NCBI GenBank assembly: GCA_040220855.1
Contig: JAVJVZ010000061.1
Span: 37,510-101,509, forward strand
DNA length: 64,000 nucleotides
Direction of reading: 5' to 3'
DNA from: JACKNG01 sp040220855
GTDB taxonomy: Bacteria > Pseudomonadota > Gammaproteobacteria > Ga0077536
In this document: piece after piece, positions 9,413 to 17,804 of the stretch
Layout: every line of letters begins with the position of its first letter
How positions within the stretch are numbered: position 1 is the first letter of the stretch
Notes under the pieces: model-generated
What the model saw: the letters and a program-made list of their open reading frames with translations, nothing else
Told to the model about the DNA's origin: nothing
Databases searched by the model: none
Translations under genes and position numbers: made by a program

Positions 9413-10192
9413 TCAACGGAACAGGGGCTCGCGCTGCTCCCGAAACGCGGCCAACCCTTCGGCGGCATCATCCGAGCGCATGGCACCGACGACGGCCGAG
9501 GCCTCGAGCGCGAGCCCTTGACGTAGCGTCGACTCGAGGCCGGCGTAAACGAGGCGCTTCATGCAGGCGAGCCCGCCGCGACTTCGCCGAGCGAGTTCCT
9601 CGCAGTACGCCATCGCTTCGGAACGCAGCGCGCCGTCGTCGACCACGTAGTTCACCAGCCCCCAGCCCCTGGCTTCCTCGGCGTCGACCCAGCGGGCGCT
9701 GAACATGAGGTCGAGCGCGCGCCGCGCGCCGACGATGCGTGGCAGGCGTTGCGTACCGCCCCAACCCGGGACGAGGCCGTAGCGGGCGTGCTGGTCGCCG
9801 AACTTCGCGGACGCCGCGGCGAACACCACGTCGCCGGCCAGGACCAGCTCGAGCCCGCCGGCGAGTGCGAGACCGTGCACGGCGACGACCACCGGCATCT
9901 CCGCGCATTCGAGGTTACGCAGCACCGCGTGGCCGCGCGCGACGAAGTCGTCGAACGTATCACCCTCGAGGCGCTCGAGCACCTCGGCCAGATCGGCCCC
10001 GGTACAGAAATGCCGCCCCGACCCGCGCACCAGCAACGCGCGCACGCCAGCGTCGCGCGTGAAGCTGTCGAGCGCCGCCTGGATACCGTCCAGAACCGGC
10101 GTCGAGAGGCAATTGAACTTGTCCGGCCGATTGATCTCGACCACGCCGACGTGGCCTTCCGTCCACCACCGTACCACCTCGCTGTCCGTCAT
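9413..10192 (-). CDS. Enoyl-CoA hydratase/isomerase-family protein
   Basis: This is a 259-residue crotonase-fold protein. The oxyanion-hole motif G-R-H-F-C-T-G-A-D-L and the A-G-G-L-E-L segment (carrying the equivalent of rat hydratase Glu144) are present. The position of the second catalytic glutamate (rat Glu164) is a histidine in K-F-G-D-Q-H-A-R-Y-G, so simple hydratase activity is uncertain. An isomerase, hydrolase or lyase of the same fold is possible. The ATG at 10192 starts the homologous region. It follows the acyl-CoA dehydrogenase gene by about 100 bp on the same strand, suggesting joint acyl-CoA degradation. Confidence 0.9.
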   Translation of the reverse strand: MTDSEVVRWWTEGHVGVVEINRPDKFNCLSTPVLDGIQAALDSFTRDAGVRALLVRGSGRHFCTGADLAEVLERLEGDTFDDFVARGHAVLRNLECAEMPVVVAVHGLALAGGLELVLAGDVVFAAASAKFGDQHARYGLVPGWGGTQRLPRIVGARRALDLMFSARWVDAEEARGWGLVNYVVDDGALRSEAMAYCEELARRSRGGLACMKRLVYAGLESTLRQGLALEASAVVGAMRSDDAAEGLAAFREQREPLFR

Positions 10193-10294
10193 CGCGTGTA
10201 CTCCTCCACGGCTGCCCGGACGGGTAGCCTGCAATCACTGGCGTTGCTGCGCGAAGTGCACGCCGGACCTCCGCGCCAGCCCGTGCTCCGCTCG

Positions 10295-11455
10295 TCAGTC
10301 GACATACGGAACCGCGGCCCGGCCGATGCGCTCGCGCGCGACGATCATCTTCTGGATCTGCGCCGTGCCGTCGCCGATTTGCAGCCCCAGCACGTCGCGA
10401 AGACGCTGTTGGTGCGGCAATTCCATCGTGTAGCCCACGTGCCCCTGGGTGATGAGGCACTGCTGGATGGCGTCGCAGGCGAGCTTCGGCGCCCACCATT
10501 TCACCATCGCCGCCTCTGATGTATGCGGCAGACCGCGGTCCTTCAGCCACAGCGCCTTGTAACAGAGCAGCCGTGCCGCCTCGATCTGGGTCTCGAACAC
10601 CGCCAATGGCTCGGTCACGCCCTGGAATTTCGCGATCGGCCGGCCGAATGCGCGCCGTTCGCTGACGAACGCCCAGGTTTCGTCCATGGACGCGCGCGCG
10701 GCGCCGAGACACTGCAGCGCAATCAGCGCTCTCGAGTAGTCGAAACCGCGCATCACCTGACTGAAGCCCTCGCCTTCGCGGCCCAGGCGCCGGGCTTCGG
10801 GCACTTCGACGCCGTCGAAGAACAGCGATCCGCGGCCGACCGGCCGCGTGCCCAGGTCTGCGTAGGGCCGGCGAGACACACCCGCGGCGTCGAGATCGAC
10901 CAGCAATGCCGTGATACCGCGCGCACCCGTCGCCTGTTCGCCCGTACGCGCGAGGACCACGCACTGATCCGCGTAGCCGGCGAACGAAGCCGACGCCTTC
11001 TCGCCGGTGAGACGATAGCCGCCGTCGATGCGCTCGGCGCGCAGCGACAGGTTTGCCGCGTCCGAGCCCCCGCCCGGCTCGGTCAGACCGAGCGCGACCA
11101 GCGCACGGCCCGCGCAGATCGCGCGCACGGTCGGCTCGGCCACGCTCGCGCTGGCATGCTCGGCGACGATGCCGCCCATGAGCGAACCCAGCAGCTGAGC
11201 GTAGGAGACGTTGAAGTCGTGGTACGCGGTTTCTTCGATAACCACGCCCGCGGTCACGGCGCTCGCTCCGAGTCCGCCCCAGGCCTGCGGCAGGTCGACG
11301 CCGAGGAAGCCGTTCTCGCCCATTTCCAGCAGCAGCGCCGGCTCCAGCCGGTCTGCCAGCTCGCGTGCCTGGTAGTGCGGTGCCAGGCGCTCGCGGCCCC
11401 AGCGCCGGAGCGCGTCGCGGATGGCATGGTCGTCATTGTCGAAATCGAAGTGCAC
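10295..11455 (-). CDS. Acyl-CoA dehydrogenase family protein
   Basis: With a GTG start at 11455 the product is 386 residues, the normal size. A GGGAG ribosome site stands upstream; the longer frame to 11542 would add 29 residues without homology. FAD/substrate motifs are visible: L-T-E-P-G-G-G-S-D-A-A, then R-A-F-G-R-P-I-A-K-F-Q, and C-terminal R-D-V-L-G-L-Q-I-G-D-G-T-A-Q-I-Q. The place of the usual E-G-T catalytic glutamate is D-G-T, a conservative swap. It should oxidise an acyl-CoA thioester with an electron-transfer flavoprotein. It pairs with the downstream hydratase-like gene and is divergent from an SDR gene. Confidence 0.92.
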   Translation of the reverse strand: MHFDFDNDDHAIRDALRRWGRERLAPHYQARELADRLEPALLLEMGENGFLGVDLPQAWGGLGASAVTAGVVIEETAYHDFNVSYAQLLGSLMGGIVAEHASASVAEPTVRAICAGRALVALGLTEPGGGSDAANLSLRAERIDGGYRLTGEKASASFAGYADQCVVLARTGEQATGARGITALLVDLDAAGVSRRPYADLGTRPVGRGSLFFDGVEVPEARRLGREGEGFSQVMRGFDYSRALIALQCLGAARASMDETWAFVSERRAFGRPIAKFQGVTEPLAVFETQIEAARLLCYKALWLKDRGLPHTSEAAMVKWWAPKLACDAIQQCLITQGHVGYTMELPHQQRLRDVLGLQIGDGTAQIQKMIVARERIGRAAVPYVD

Positions 11456-11542
11456 CGGTGTCTCCCGTGTTGCCACCTTTCGTTGCAGGCCGCCAGGCGC
11501 CGCGCCGTCCCGCGGTTGGTCATTGGCTGATGTGCGCGGCAA

Positions 11543-11559
11543 ACCTGTCGACGACAGGT
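11543..11559. promoter_or_regulatory. Palindromic operator candidate in divergent promoter region
   Basis: The arms ACCTGTC and GACAGGT are perfect inverted repeats separated by GAC. The site sits between the divergent acyl-CoA dehydrogenase (start 11455) and SDR (start 11609) genes. A TATAGT box at 11569-11574 could serve the SDR gene. No regulator gene is adjacent, so the binding protein is unknown. Confidence 0.4.
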
Positions 11560-11608
11560 CGGCTGGCGTATAGTCCAGAGTCTCTTATCATAGTGTCAAT
11601 TCCCACCG

Positions 11609-12469
11609 ATGGCGGATAACCACGAACGCCTCGAGTCCGGCTTCGCACCCGATCTGCTCGCGGAGCGCTGCGCGCTGGTCACCGGCGGCGGCACCGGGAT
11701 AGGCCGGGCGACCGCGCTGGCGCTGGCGCGGGCCGGGGCGCGCGTGGCCGTCCTCGGGCGCCGCGAGGCGCCGCTGCGTGAGACCGCGGCGGCGATCGAA
11801 GCCGGCGGCGGCGACGCACTCGCGCTGCCCGCCGACATCCGTGAGCCCGCCACCGTCACCGCGGCGCTCGAACAGATCCGCACCGCATGGGGCCGTCTCG
11901 ACGTGCTCGTCAACAACGCCGGCGGCCAGTACGTCGCCGACGCCCGCGACATCACCGTCAAGGGCTTCGAAGCCGTAGTACGCAACAACCTCGTCGGCAC
12001 CTGGTGCGTCACGCGGCTGGTCGCCGACGCCTTCATGCTCGAGCACGGCGGGCGCATCGTGTGCGTGACCGCGGCCGTGCGTTCGGGCATGGGCGGGTTC
12101 TCGCACACCGCAGCCGCCCGCGGCGGCGTGGTGGCGCTGGCGAAGTCGCTCGCCTTCGAATGGGCCACCCACGGCATCCTGATCAACTGCGTGGCGCCCG
12201 GCACGGTCAAGACCGACGCCATGGGGCAATACCCCATCCCGCCGGAACACTGGCACCGCTTCAATCGCAACTTGCTCGGCCGCATGGGCGAGCCGCGCGA
12301 CGTCGCCGACCTGATCGTGTTCCTCGCCTCGCCGCTGGCGAGTTTCATCACCGGTGAGGAAATCTACGTCGACGGCGGCGAGACACTGCATCTCGCACAC
12401 GACGCCCGCGACATGATCGACGCCGGGATGTTCGCCGCTCGCAAGCGTGCCGATGAGAGCACGTCGTGA
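11609..12469 (+). CDS. SDR oxidoreductase, 2,4-dienoyl/trans-2-enoyl-CoA reductase (PECR)-like
   Basis: This is a 286-residue Rossmann protein with T-G-G-G-T-G-I-G (residues 25-32) for NADP(H) and N-N-A-G at 102-105. Where classical SDRs have Tyr-x3-Lys it reads T167-A-A-A-R171, preceded by His166. This H-[ST]-x-A-A-R arrangement is found in peroxisomal trans-2-enoyl-CoA reductase, and the following K-S-L-A-F-E-W-A also fits that branch. It probably reduces an enoyl- or dienoyl-CoA, consistent with the acyl-CoA dehydrogenase across the divergent promoter. The substrate is inferred from family only. Confidence 0.88.
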   Translation: MADNHERLESGFAPDLLAERCALVTGGGTGIGRATALALARAGARVAVLGRREAPLRETAAAIEAGGGDALALPADIREPATVTAALEQIRTAWGRLDVLVNNAGGQYVADARDITVKGFEAVVRNNLVGTWCVTRLVADAFMLEHGGRIVCVTAAVRSGMGGFSHTAAARGGVVALAKSLAFEWATHGILINCVAPGTVKTDAMGQYPIPPEHWHRFNRNLLGRMGEPRDVADLIVFLASPLASFITGEEIYVDGGETLHLAHDARDMIDAGMFAARKRADESTS

Positions 12470-12540
12470 CGGCGCGCGCTTACCGCGACCGGGCGCTGGC
12501 ATCCCGTCACCAGTCCCATTGCAACACGAGGTAATACCAC

Positions 12541-13668
12541 ATGCGCAGCAAGATGTGCGAGATGTTCGGCATCGACGTCCCGATTTTCGCGTTCTCGCAT
12601 TGCCGCGACGTCGTCGCCGAGGTCTCGCGGGCCGGCGGTATGGGCATCCTCGGCATGGCGAGGATGAACCCGGCGCGGGTGGAAGCCGAACTCGCCTGGA
12701 TCGACGAGCACGTCGACGGCCGACCTTACGGCATCGACGTGCTGATGCCGAGCCGGCTGGACGACAGCGGCGGTTCGAAGTTCGACGTCGACGCCCTGCT
12801 GCCGGCCGAGCACGTCGATTTCGTGCGCAGGGTGCTCGACGAGGCCGGCGTGCCGCCGCTACCGGCGGAGGACGAGGCGACGCTCAAGCGCGAGATCCTG
12901 GAAGGCATCAACTTCACGCCGGAAGAAAGCCTCGCGATGGTGGAAGCCGCGCTGCGTCATCCGATCCGCGCCATCGTCAACGCGCTCGGGCCACCGCCGC
13001 CCGCACTCGTCGCCCGCGCGCGGGAGCGCGGCATCCGCGTCGGCGCGCTCGCCGGCGAACCGCGCCATGCGCTAAAGCACCGCGATGCGGGTTGCGACTT
13101 CGTCGTTGCGGTCGGTACCGAAGCGGGCGGTCATACCGGCGACATCGCTTCGATGGTACTGTGGCCGGCGGTGGTCGACGCGGTAGCACCACTGCCCGTG
13201 CTTGGGGCGGGTGGCGTCGGACGCGGCCGCCAGATGGCGGCCGCGCTCGCACTCGGCTGCGACGGCGTGTGGACCGGCTCGCTGTGGCTCAAGACGGCCC
13301 AGAGCGAGGTGATGCCCGAAATCAAGGCGAAGCTGTTCGCGGCTTCGGCCACGGACGCGGTACGCACCCGCACGGTAACGGGCAAGCCGTGCCGCACGCT
13401 CCGCAACGCCTTCACCGAGGCCTGGTCCCGCGCCGAGGCGCCGCCGGTGCTGCCCGCGCCGGCACAGAACTACCTGTGGTGGCGCGAAGGCCGTACCCGC
13501 GTGGAGCGCGTGCGTGCGCGTGAATTCCTCACCTACCCGGTTGGACAGATCGTTGGCGACCTCGCTGCGGAGACCTCGGTGCGGCAGGTCGTGCAGGACC
13601 TGATGACCGAGTTCGCCGATACGCTCGATCGCCTTGGCACGATGCTCGGACCCGATGACTCTGCCTGA
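12541..13668 (+). CDS. Nitronate monooxygenase / 2-nitropropane dioxygenase-family flavoprotein
   Basis: This is a 375-residue TIM-barrel FMN protein. The family hallmarks are the N-terminal P-I-F-A-F-S-H, the phosphate-binding segments V-G-T-E-A-G-G-H-T-G and L-G-A-G-G-V-G-R-G-R-Q-M, and the late A-A-A-L-A-L-G-C-D-G-V. A GAGG ribosome site precedes the ATG at 12541. The family includes true nitronate monooxygenases but also enoyl reductases and uncharacterised flavin oxidoreductases. In this catabolic context a role in reducing or oxidising an unsaturated intermediate is as likely as nitroalkane detoxification. It lies 71 bp after the SDR gene and is probably cotranscribed. Confidence 0.88.
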   Translation: MRSKMCEMFGIDVPIFAFSHCRDVVAEVSRAGGMGILGMARMNPARVEAELAWIDEHVDGRPYGIDVLMPSRLDDSGGSKFDVDALLPAEHVDFVRRVLDEAGVPPLPAEDEATLKREILEGINFTPEESLAMVEAALRHPIRAIVNALGPPPPALVARARERGIRVGALAGEPRHALKHRDAGCDFVVAVGTEAGGHTGDIASMVLWPAVVDAVAPLPVLGAGGVGRGRQMAAALALGCDGVWTGSLWLKTAQSEVMPEIKAKLFAASATDAVRTRTVTGKPCRTLRNAFTEAWSRAEAPPVLPAPAQNYLWWREGRTRVERVRAREFLTYPVGQIVGDLAAETSVRQVVQDLMTEFADTLDRLGTMLGPDDSA

Positions 13669-13781
13669 CTATCCGGTGCCGCCCCTGACGAGCAGGCCAT
13701 CAGGACGCGACGTTCGCCGGCATGCACGAACGCGCCGCCGCGTGGCGGATGGCGAATTCGCGGTGACTGCCGCTACCGGCT

Positions 13782-14801
13782 TCAGGTGGCCGTGCTGACG
13801 AACTTGTCGTAGCGGATCCGCGAGCCGAACATGCCTTTCTGTTTCAGGACTTCGACCGCCGCATCGATCATCGGCGGCGGACCGCACAGATAGGCCTCCG
13901 CGCTGCGTAGGTTGTCGCAGCGGCGTTCGATCACCTCCGTGATTAGCCCAACTTCGCCTTTCCAGGCCTCATTTCCGGCCGGCTCCGACAGCGCGGGCAC
14001 GTAGCTGAACGACCCCAGGTTAGCGGCCGCTGCCGCGATCGCCTCGTCGCAGATCAGATCCTCGTACGCACGCGCGCCGTAGTAGAAGACGACCTCGCGC
14101 GACGAACTCCGTGCGCTCAGGTCCCGCAGCATGGACAGGATCGGCGCCATGCCGGACCCGCCAGCGACCATGACGATGGGTGCAAAACCGTCAGCGACGC
14201 AGAACTGACCATACGGCCCGCGCACGCGCAATCTGTCACCGGGCGCGAGCGCTCCTGCCATGACCCCGGAGAACACCCCGCCTGCAAGGTGCTTGATCAG
14301 CAGCTCGATTTCGCCGCTGTCTGCGGGCGCGTTCGCCATCGAGTACGCGCGCCAAGTGTCGGTGCCGGGCACGTTGACCTCGACGAACTGTCCAGCGTCG
14401 AACTCGAACGGCGGGTCCGTCACCTCGAGCTCGAGTCGCCAGATATCACGCGACAAGGCCGCAATCCCGCGCACGCGACAGTCGAGCTCACGGATCGGCC
14501 GCGCCGCGGTCAGCTCTGCCTCGTCGTAGTTATCGAGCTCGATGACGACGTCCTCGAGCGGATAGGCGGTGCACAGGAGCGCCATGCCCGCTTCACGCTC
14601 GAACTCCATTAGGGCGAAGCCCGAAGCGTCCTCGACGTCGACGTCGCCGTGCGCCACCTGCGCCTTGCAAGTGCCACACCCGCCGTGCTTGCAGCCGTAG
14701 CGCAGACCGACCCCCTGGCGCAGCGCGGCGGCGAGGATGGTCTCATCCTCGCCGCACTCGAACGCGATGCCGAAGGGTTCGAGCGTGACGTTGAACGTCA
14801 T
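13782..14801 (-). CDS. Soluble diiron monooxygenase reductase component (2Fe-2S ferredoxin/FAD/NAD)
   Basis: This 339-residue NADH oxidoreductase feeds electrons to the diiron hydroxylase. Domain order: a plant-type [2Fe-2S] ferredoxin with C37, C42, C45 and C77; an FAD domain with R-A-Y-S-M-A-N; and an NAD domain with G-G-S-G-M-A-P-I. The C-terminal L-C-G-P-P-P-M-I-D-A is the conserved flavin/NAD end motif. The layout is that of DmpP/MmoC/PrmB. The ATG at 14801 overlaps the hydroxylase alpha stop (ATGA). It is the last gene of the BVMO-diiron monooxygenase operon. Confidence 0.95.
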   Translation of the reverse strand: MTFNVTLEPFGIAFECGEDETILAAALRQGVGLRYGCKHGGCGTCKAQVAHGDVDVEDASGFALMEFEREAGMALLCTAYPLEDVVIELDNYDEAELTAARPIRELDCRVRGIAALSRDIWRLELEVTDPPFEFDAGQFVEVNVPGTDTWRAYSMANAPADSGEIELLIKHLAGGVFSGVMAGALAPGDRLRVRGPYGQFCVADGFAPIVMVAGGSGMAPILSMLRDLSARSSSREVVFYYGARAYEDLICDEAIAAAAANLGSFSYVPALSEPAGNEAWKGEVGLITEVIERRCDNLRSAEAYLCGPPPMIDAAVEVLKQKGMFGSRIRYDKFVSTAT

Positions 14802-16327
14802 GCAGCGAGCTCGACCACCGGCGGCGCCGGTGGCTTGACCACTTCGTAACCGCAGCGACGGAGGTCGTCGAGCGTCCACATCCGCTTGGGTTCGAGCACC
14901 GGCTGCGCGATCAGTGTCTTGCCGTCCTCGCGCACGAAGCCCATGTCCAACGTCACGTCGGCGAGATCGAAACCGGCGTAGCGATCGAGAAAACCCTCGA
15001 AGCCCTGGTAGTGATCAGGATCATTGACGAAGATCTCGTGGCAGCCTTGGGAGCAGAAGATGAAGTTCTCGCCGTTATGGACATGCGAGCGCCCAGTATT
15101 GGTCGCGGGCGTGGGGAAAATCGTCGGCAACTGGCACACCTGGCAGAAATTCGGCAAGCCGCCGAGCTCTTTGATGATGAGCGCGTGATCCTCGGGATTC
15201 GTCATCCGGTTGTAGGCTTCCCAGAACGAGCCGTAGTTCTCGTACCACCCCGGGTACTTCTTCTCGAACCACTCCATGTCCGCCGCCGTCATAGGATCGA
15301 AACGGTGGTAGAACACGGGCCAGGCGCCGAAGAGATAGAGGGCGCCCGAATGCGACAGCCAGTCCTGATCGGAGATCATGCGGTCGAGATGCTTCGGCGG
15401 CTTGATGCCGTAGCGGTCGAGCTTCTGGTAGAACCCGCCGTAGAACTCGTCGAACAGCCAGCGCATGTTCATTTCCTTGGCCGATTCCTGGCGGTTGCGC
15501 ACGAAATAGTCGGCGAACAGATTGTTGCCGATACCGAAGCTCATGTGCGTGCGCCACGACCACTTGTCGAGCGCGTCCTGGATCAGCGGGATGTTGCGAT
15601 CGTCCTGCAGCAGGGTGGCCAGCGTCGCCCAGCCGTTCGCCATGTGCCGCGCCTCGTCCGACTGGATGGTCAGCATCGTCGAGGCCAGCATGTCGTCGCC
15701 GTGCGCCGCCGCCGCTGATGACAGGCCGACGAAAAAGACATTGGAGTACGCTGTCTCGACGAACACCTGCAGCCCAAGCGAGGTCTCGACCGGATCGCAG
15801 GTCATGAAGTCCTCGCACATGGAGCGGAAGATACCGCCACCGACGCTGCTACCGGCCGCGTGCAGGGCGACGTCGTAGCCCGCCGGGTCGCGCCAGCTGC
15901 GCATGTGATGGCGCAGCGTGTTCATCTCGAGCTGCGTGTGCCGCATCTCGTCGAGCACCTGCATCATGTAACCCTGGCGCAGCTCCATCGGCGCCACCGT
16001 GCGTGCCATGCGCCCCATCTGTCGCCCGGCCGAGTACTCGATCGCGGACAGGTTCGACAGGCCGAACTTCATGCCTTCCATCCAACGGGGGTCCGCCTCG
16101 CCGTGGCTCAGCCGGCTTGCGGCCTCGAGGATCGCGTAGTGGCGGTTGTCCTTCTCCTGCTCCATCTTGAAGTACTCGCCAACAGTCGTCTTGAATGGAT
16201 CGAGCGGTTTCAGGCCTTCGAGATGAAACCGGGTCTTTTCGACCAGCTTCTCTTCCGGCTTGATGTAGGTGGGGTCCCAATCGATGGATTTAACCCGGTC
16301 GTAGGCTTTGCTGAGTGATGCGGACAT
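14798..16327 (-). CDS. Soluble diiron monooxygenase hydroxylase, alpha (catalytic) subunit
   Basis: The 509-residue subunit carries a carboxylate-bridged diiron site with all six expected ligands: E97, E127 and H130 (D-E-M-R-H), E191, and E225 and H228 (D-E-A-R-H). The C-terminal part holds a zinc-type C-x2-C...C-x3-C segment (F-C-Q-V-C, then F-C-S-Q-G-C) and the family ending M-W-T-L-D-D-L. Overall similarity is to phenol hydroxylase and propane monooxygenase alpha subunits. The operon lacks a gamma subunit, as in the alkene/propane four-component enzymes. The likely reaction is O2- and NADH-dependent hydroxylation or epoxidation of a hydrocarbon; the substrate cannot be read from sequence. 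An AGGA site precedes the ATG at 16327. Confidence 0.95.
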   Translation of the reverse strand: MSASLSKAYDRVKSIDWDPTYIKPEEKLVEKTRFHLEGLKPLDPFKTTVGEYFKMEQEKDNRHYAILEAASRLSHGEADPRWMEGMKFGLSNLSAIEYSAGRQMGRMARTVAPMELRQGYMMQVLDEMRHTQLEMNTLRHHMRSWRDPAGYDVALHAAGSSVGGGIFRSMCEDFMTCDPVETSLGLQVFVETAYSNVFFVGLSSAAAAHGDDMLASTMLTIQSDEARHMANGWATLATLLQDDRNIPLIQDALDKWSWRTHMSFGIGNNLFADYFVRNRQESAKEMNMRWLFDEFYGGFYQKLDRYGIKPPKHLDRMISDQDWLSHSGALYLFGAWPVFYHRFDPMTAADMEWFEKKYPGWYENYGSFWEAYNRMTNPEDHALIIKELGGLPNFCQVCQLPTIFPTPATNTGRSHVHNGENFIFCSQGCHEIFVNDPDHYQGFEGFLDRYAGFDLADVTLDMGFVREDGKTLIAQPVLEPKRMWTLDDLRRCGYEVVKPPAPPVVELAA

Positions 16328-16377
16328 GATGATTTCCTCGTTCGAGCCGGCCGAAAGCGCTTCGGCATTCGGCGCTG

Positions 16378-16677
16378 TCAGGTGCTGAGTGCTTCCTTGA
16401 TGTAGACGCGGTCGTCCTCGACGTCGACCTGCCCCGTGTAGCTCGCCAGCACCACCAGCAGAGTCGGGACGTCATAGGGCCGGCCCAGTTCCTCCTCGAT
16501 GCTCTCGATCGACAACATGATGCGTCCGCTGCCGCTGATCGTGAGGTACGAGCCGTGATCTTCTATCGCGATGCTCTCGTTGTCGGTGCAGGCGGCGTTC
16601 GCGATCGCGTCGGCTTCCTCGCCCGCCATGAGCTTGGCGCTGACGGCGTGGGTTTCTTGCAGGCTCATGGCGTTCAT
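16378..16677 (-). CDS. Diiron monooxygenase coupling/effector protein (MmoB/DmpM family)
   Basis: This 99-residue cofactor-free protein should bind the hydroxylase and gate electron transfer and substrate access. It shows the acidic, compact MmoB/DmpM pattern, including I-A-I-E-D-H-G-S-Y-L-T-I and a C-terminal D-D-R-V-Y-I-K-E. The ATG at 16677 overlaps the beta-subunit stop (ATGA); a second in-frame ATG lies three codons in (M-N-A-M-S-L-Q). It sits between the beta and alpha genes, the same relative order as dmpL-M-N. Confidence 0.92.
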   Translation of the reverse strand: MNAMSLQETHAVSAKLMAGEEADAIANAACTDNESIAIEDHGSYLTISGSGRIMLSIESIEEELGRPYDVPTLLVVLASYTGQVDVEDDRVYIKEALST

Positions 16678-17708
16678 GCCGCGTTCTCCTGCGGAATTCT
16701 CAGGCCGAGATCTTCAATCACTGACCACCATGGCTCGCGAACGGCGGACAAGGCGTCATCGAACCGCCGGACCTCGATTTCGGGGAGCTCGAACAACGGT
16801 GCTAGCGCCGTTACGGCGCGCATGACGCGCGGCGTCCACTGTTCGAGCCAGCTCTGCAGCACTGCGGCGTTGGCCGCGTTCTGCCCGCGCAGGAAGCGCA
16901 CGAGCTCCGCCGCCGCTTCCTGGCGGAACTGGCGATCCGTCTCCGCCCCCTCGGCGATGACAGACGTCACCGCATCTCCATGGCGCGGTGCGAACCGGAG
17001 CACGAGCTCACGCGAGAACAATGCCGAGAACAGCGGCTCGTAGACGAGGTTGATGACGAAATCGATCTCGCCCCAGTCACGCGATGCCATCAGCAACTCA
17101 ACCACCTCGCGTGCCGGCTGCCACACCGGCGACTCCATCCACAAGGTCTTGCAGGTCTCGTCGCTGAATCCGGGCAGGGCCGACTCCAGCTCCATGCAAT
17201 AAAGCGCGATGTCCTGGGCGTGGCGGTCTTTCTCCAGGCCCTGGAAAACCATGGGGCTCGCAACCACGTCCGACAAGGCCTCGCGCTGTGCGTACGACAG
17301 CGCCATGAACAGCCCGTACTCCGGAAAACGATAAGTGGCGTAGTGCGTGGCGAGGAATTCGCGCCATCGTGGCGTGGTCCCGGCGAATGTACCGGCACGG
17401 CGCGCACCCTCGATGGCACGCTCGATAGCGTCACCCAGCGCCGCCTGGCGTGTCACGAAAGGACGGAACCATTCCTGCGCCGGATCGCGATATTTCCACC
17501 AGTCATCCGCTTTCAGCGCGGTTGAATTCTCGTCCCATGAAGGCCTGCCGCTGCAGTCGCGGTTGAACCAGCCCTGGGTGGCGTAGTTCTTGGGATCCCA
17601 TTGCACGTGCAGCGTGACTTCCTCGTACTGCGTGGCGCGGCGTTTCGCCGGCTCCAGGTATCGGAACGGCACGACTTTTCCGCGCGCTCCTCGGGTTGAG
17701 TCAACCAT
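16674..17708 (-). CDS. Soluble diiron monooxygenase hydroxylase, beta subunit
   Basis: This is a 344-residue ferritin-like structural subunit that forms the alpha2beta2 hydroxylase core. It lacks the diiron ligand set, as usual. Family features include the N-terminal Y-E-E-V-T-L-H-V-Q-W-D-P and aromatic-rich helices such as H-Y-A-T-Y-R-F-P-E-Y-G-L-F-M-A-L and D-F-V-I-N-L-V-Y-E-P-L-F. It follows the BVMO gene by about 95 bp on the same strand and overlaps the coupling-protein gene by 4 bp. Confidence 0.94.
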   Translation of the reverse strand: MVDSTRGARGKVVPFRYLEPAKRRATQYEEVTLHVQWDPKNYATQGWFNRDCSGRPSWDENSTALKADDWWKYRDPAQEWFRPFVTRQAALGDAIERAIEGARRAGTFAGTTPRWREFLATHYATYRFPEYGLFMALSYAQREALSDVVASPMVFQGLEKDRHAQDIALYCMELESALPGFSDETCKTLWMESPVWQPAREVVELLMASRDWGEIDFVINLVYEPLFSALFSRELVLRFAPRHGDAVTSVIAEGAETDRQFRQEAAAELVRFLRGQNAANAAVLQSWLEQWTPRVMRAVTALAPLFELPEIEVRRFDDALSAVREPWWSVIEDLGLRIPQENAA

Positions 17709-17804
17709 GTGGTTCTGCCTCTCTCGGTCAGGTTGTGGTGTAGTTGCCGTCGAGCGCGGGTTCGTCGCCCGTGTGCAGCAACGAAAGTACGCACACGCTG
17801 TCGG

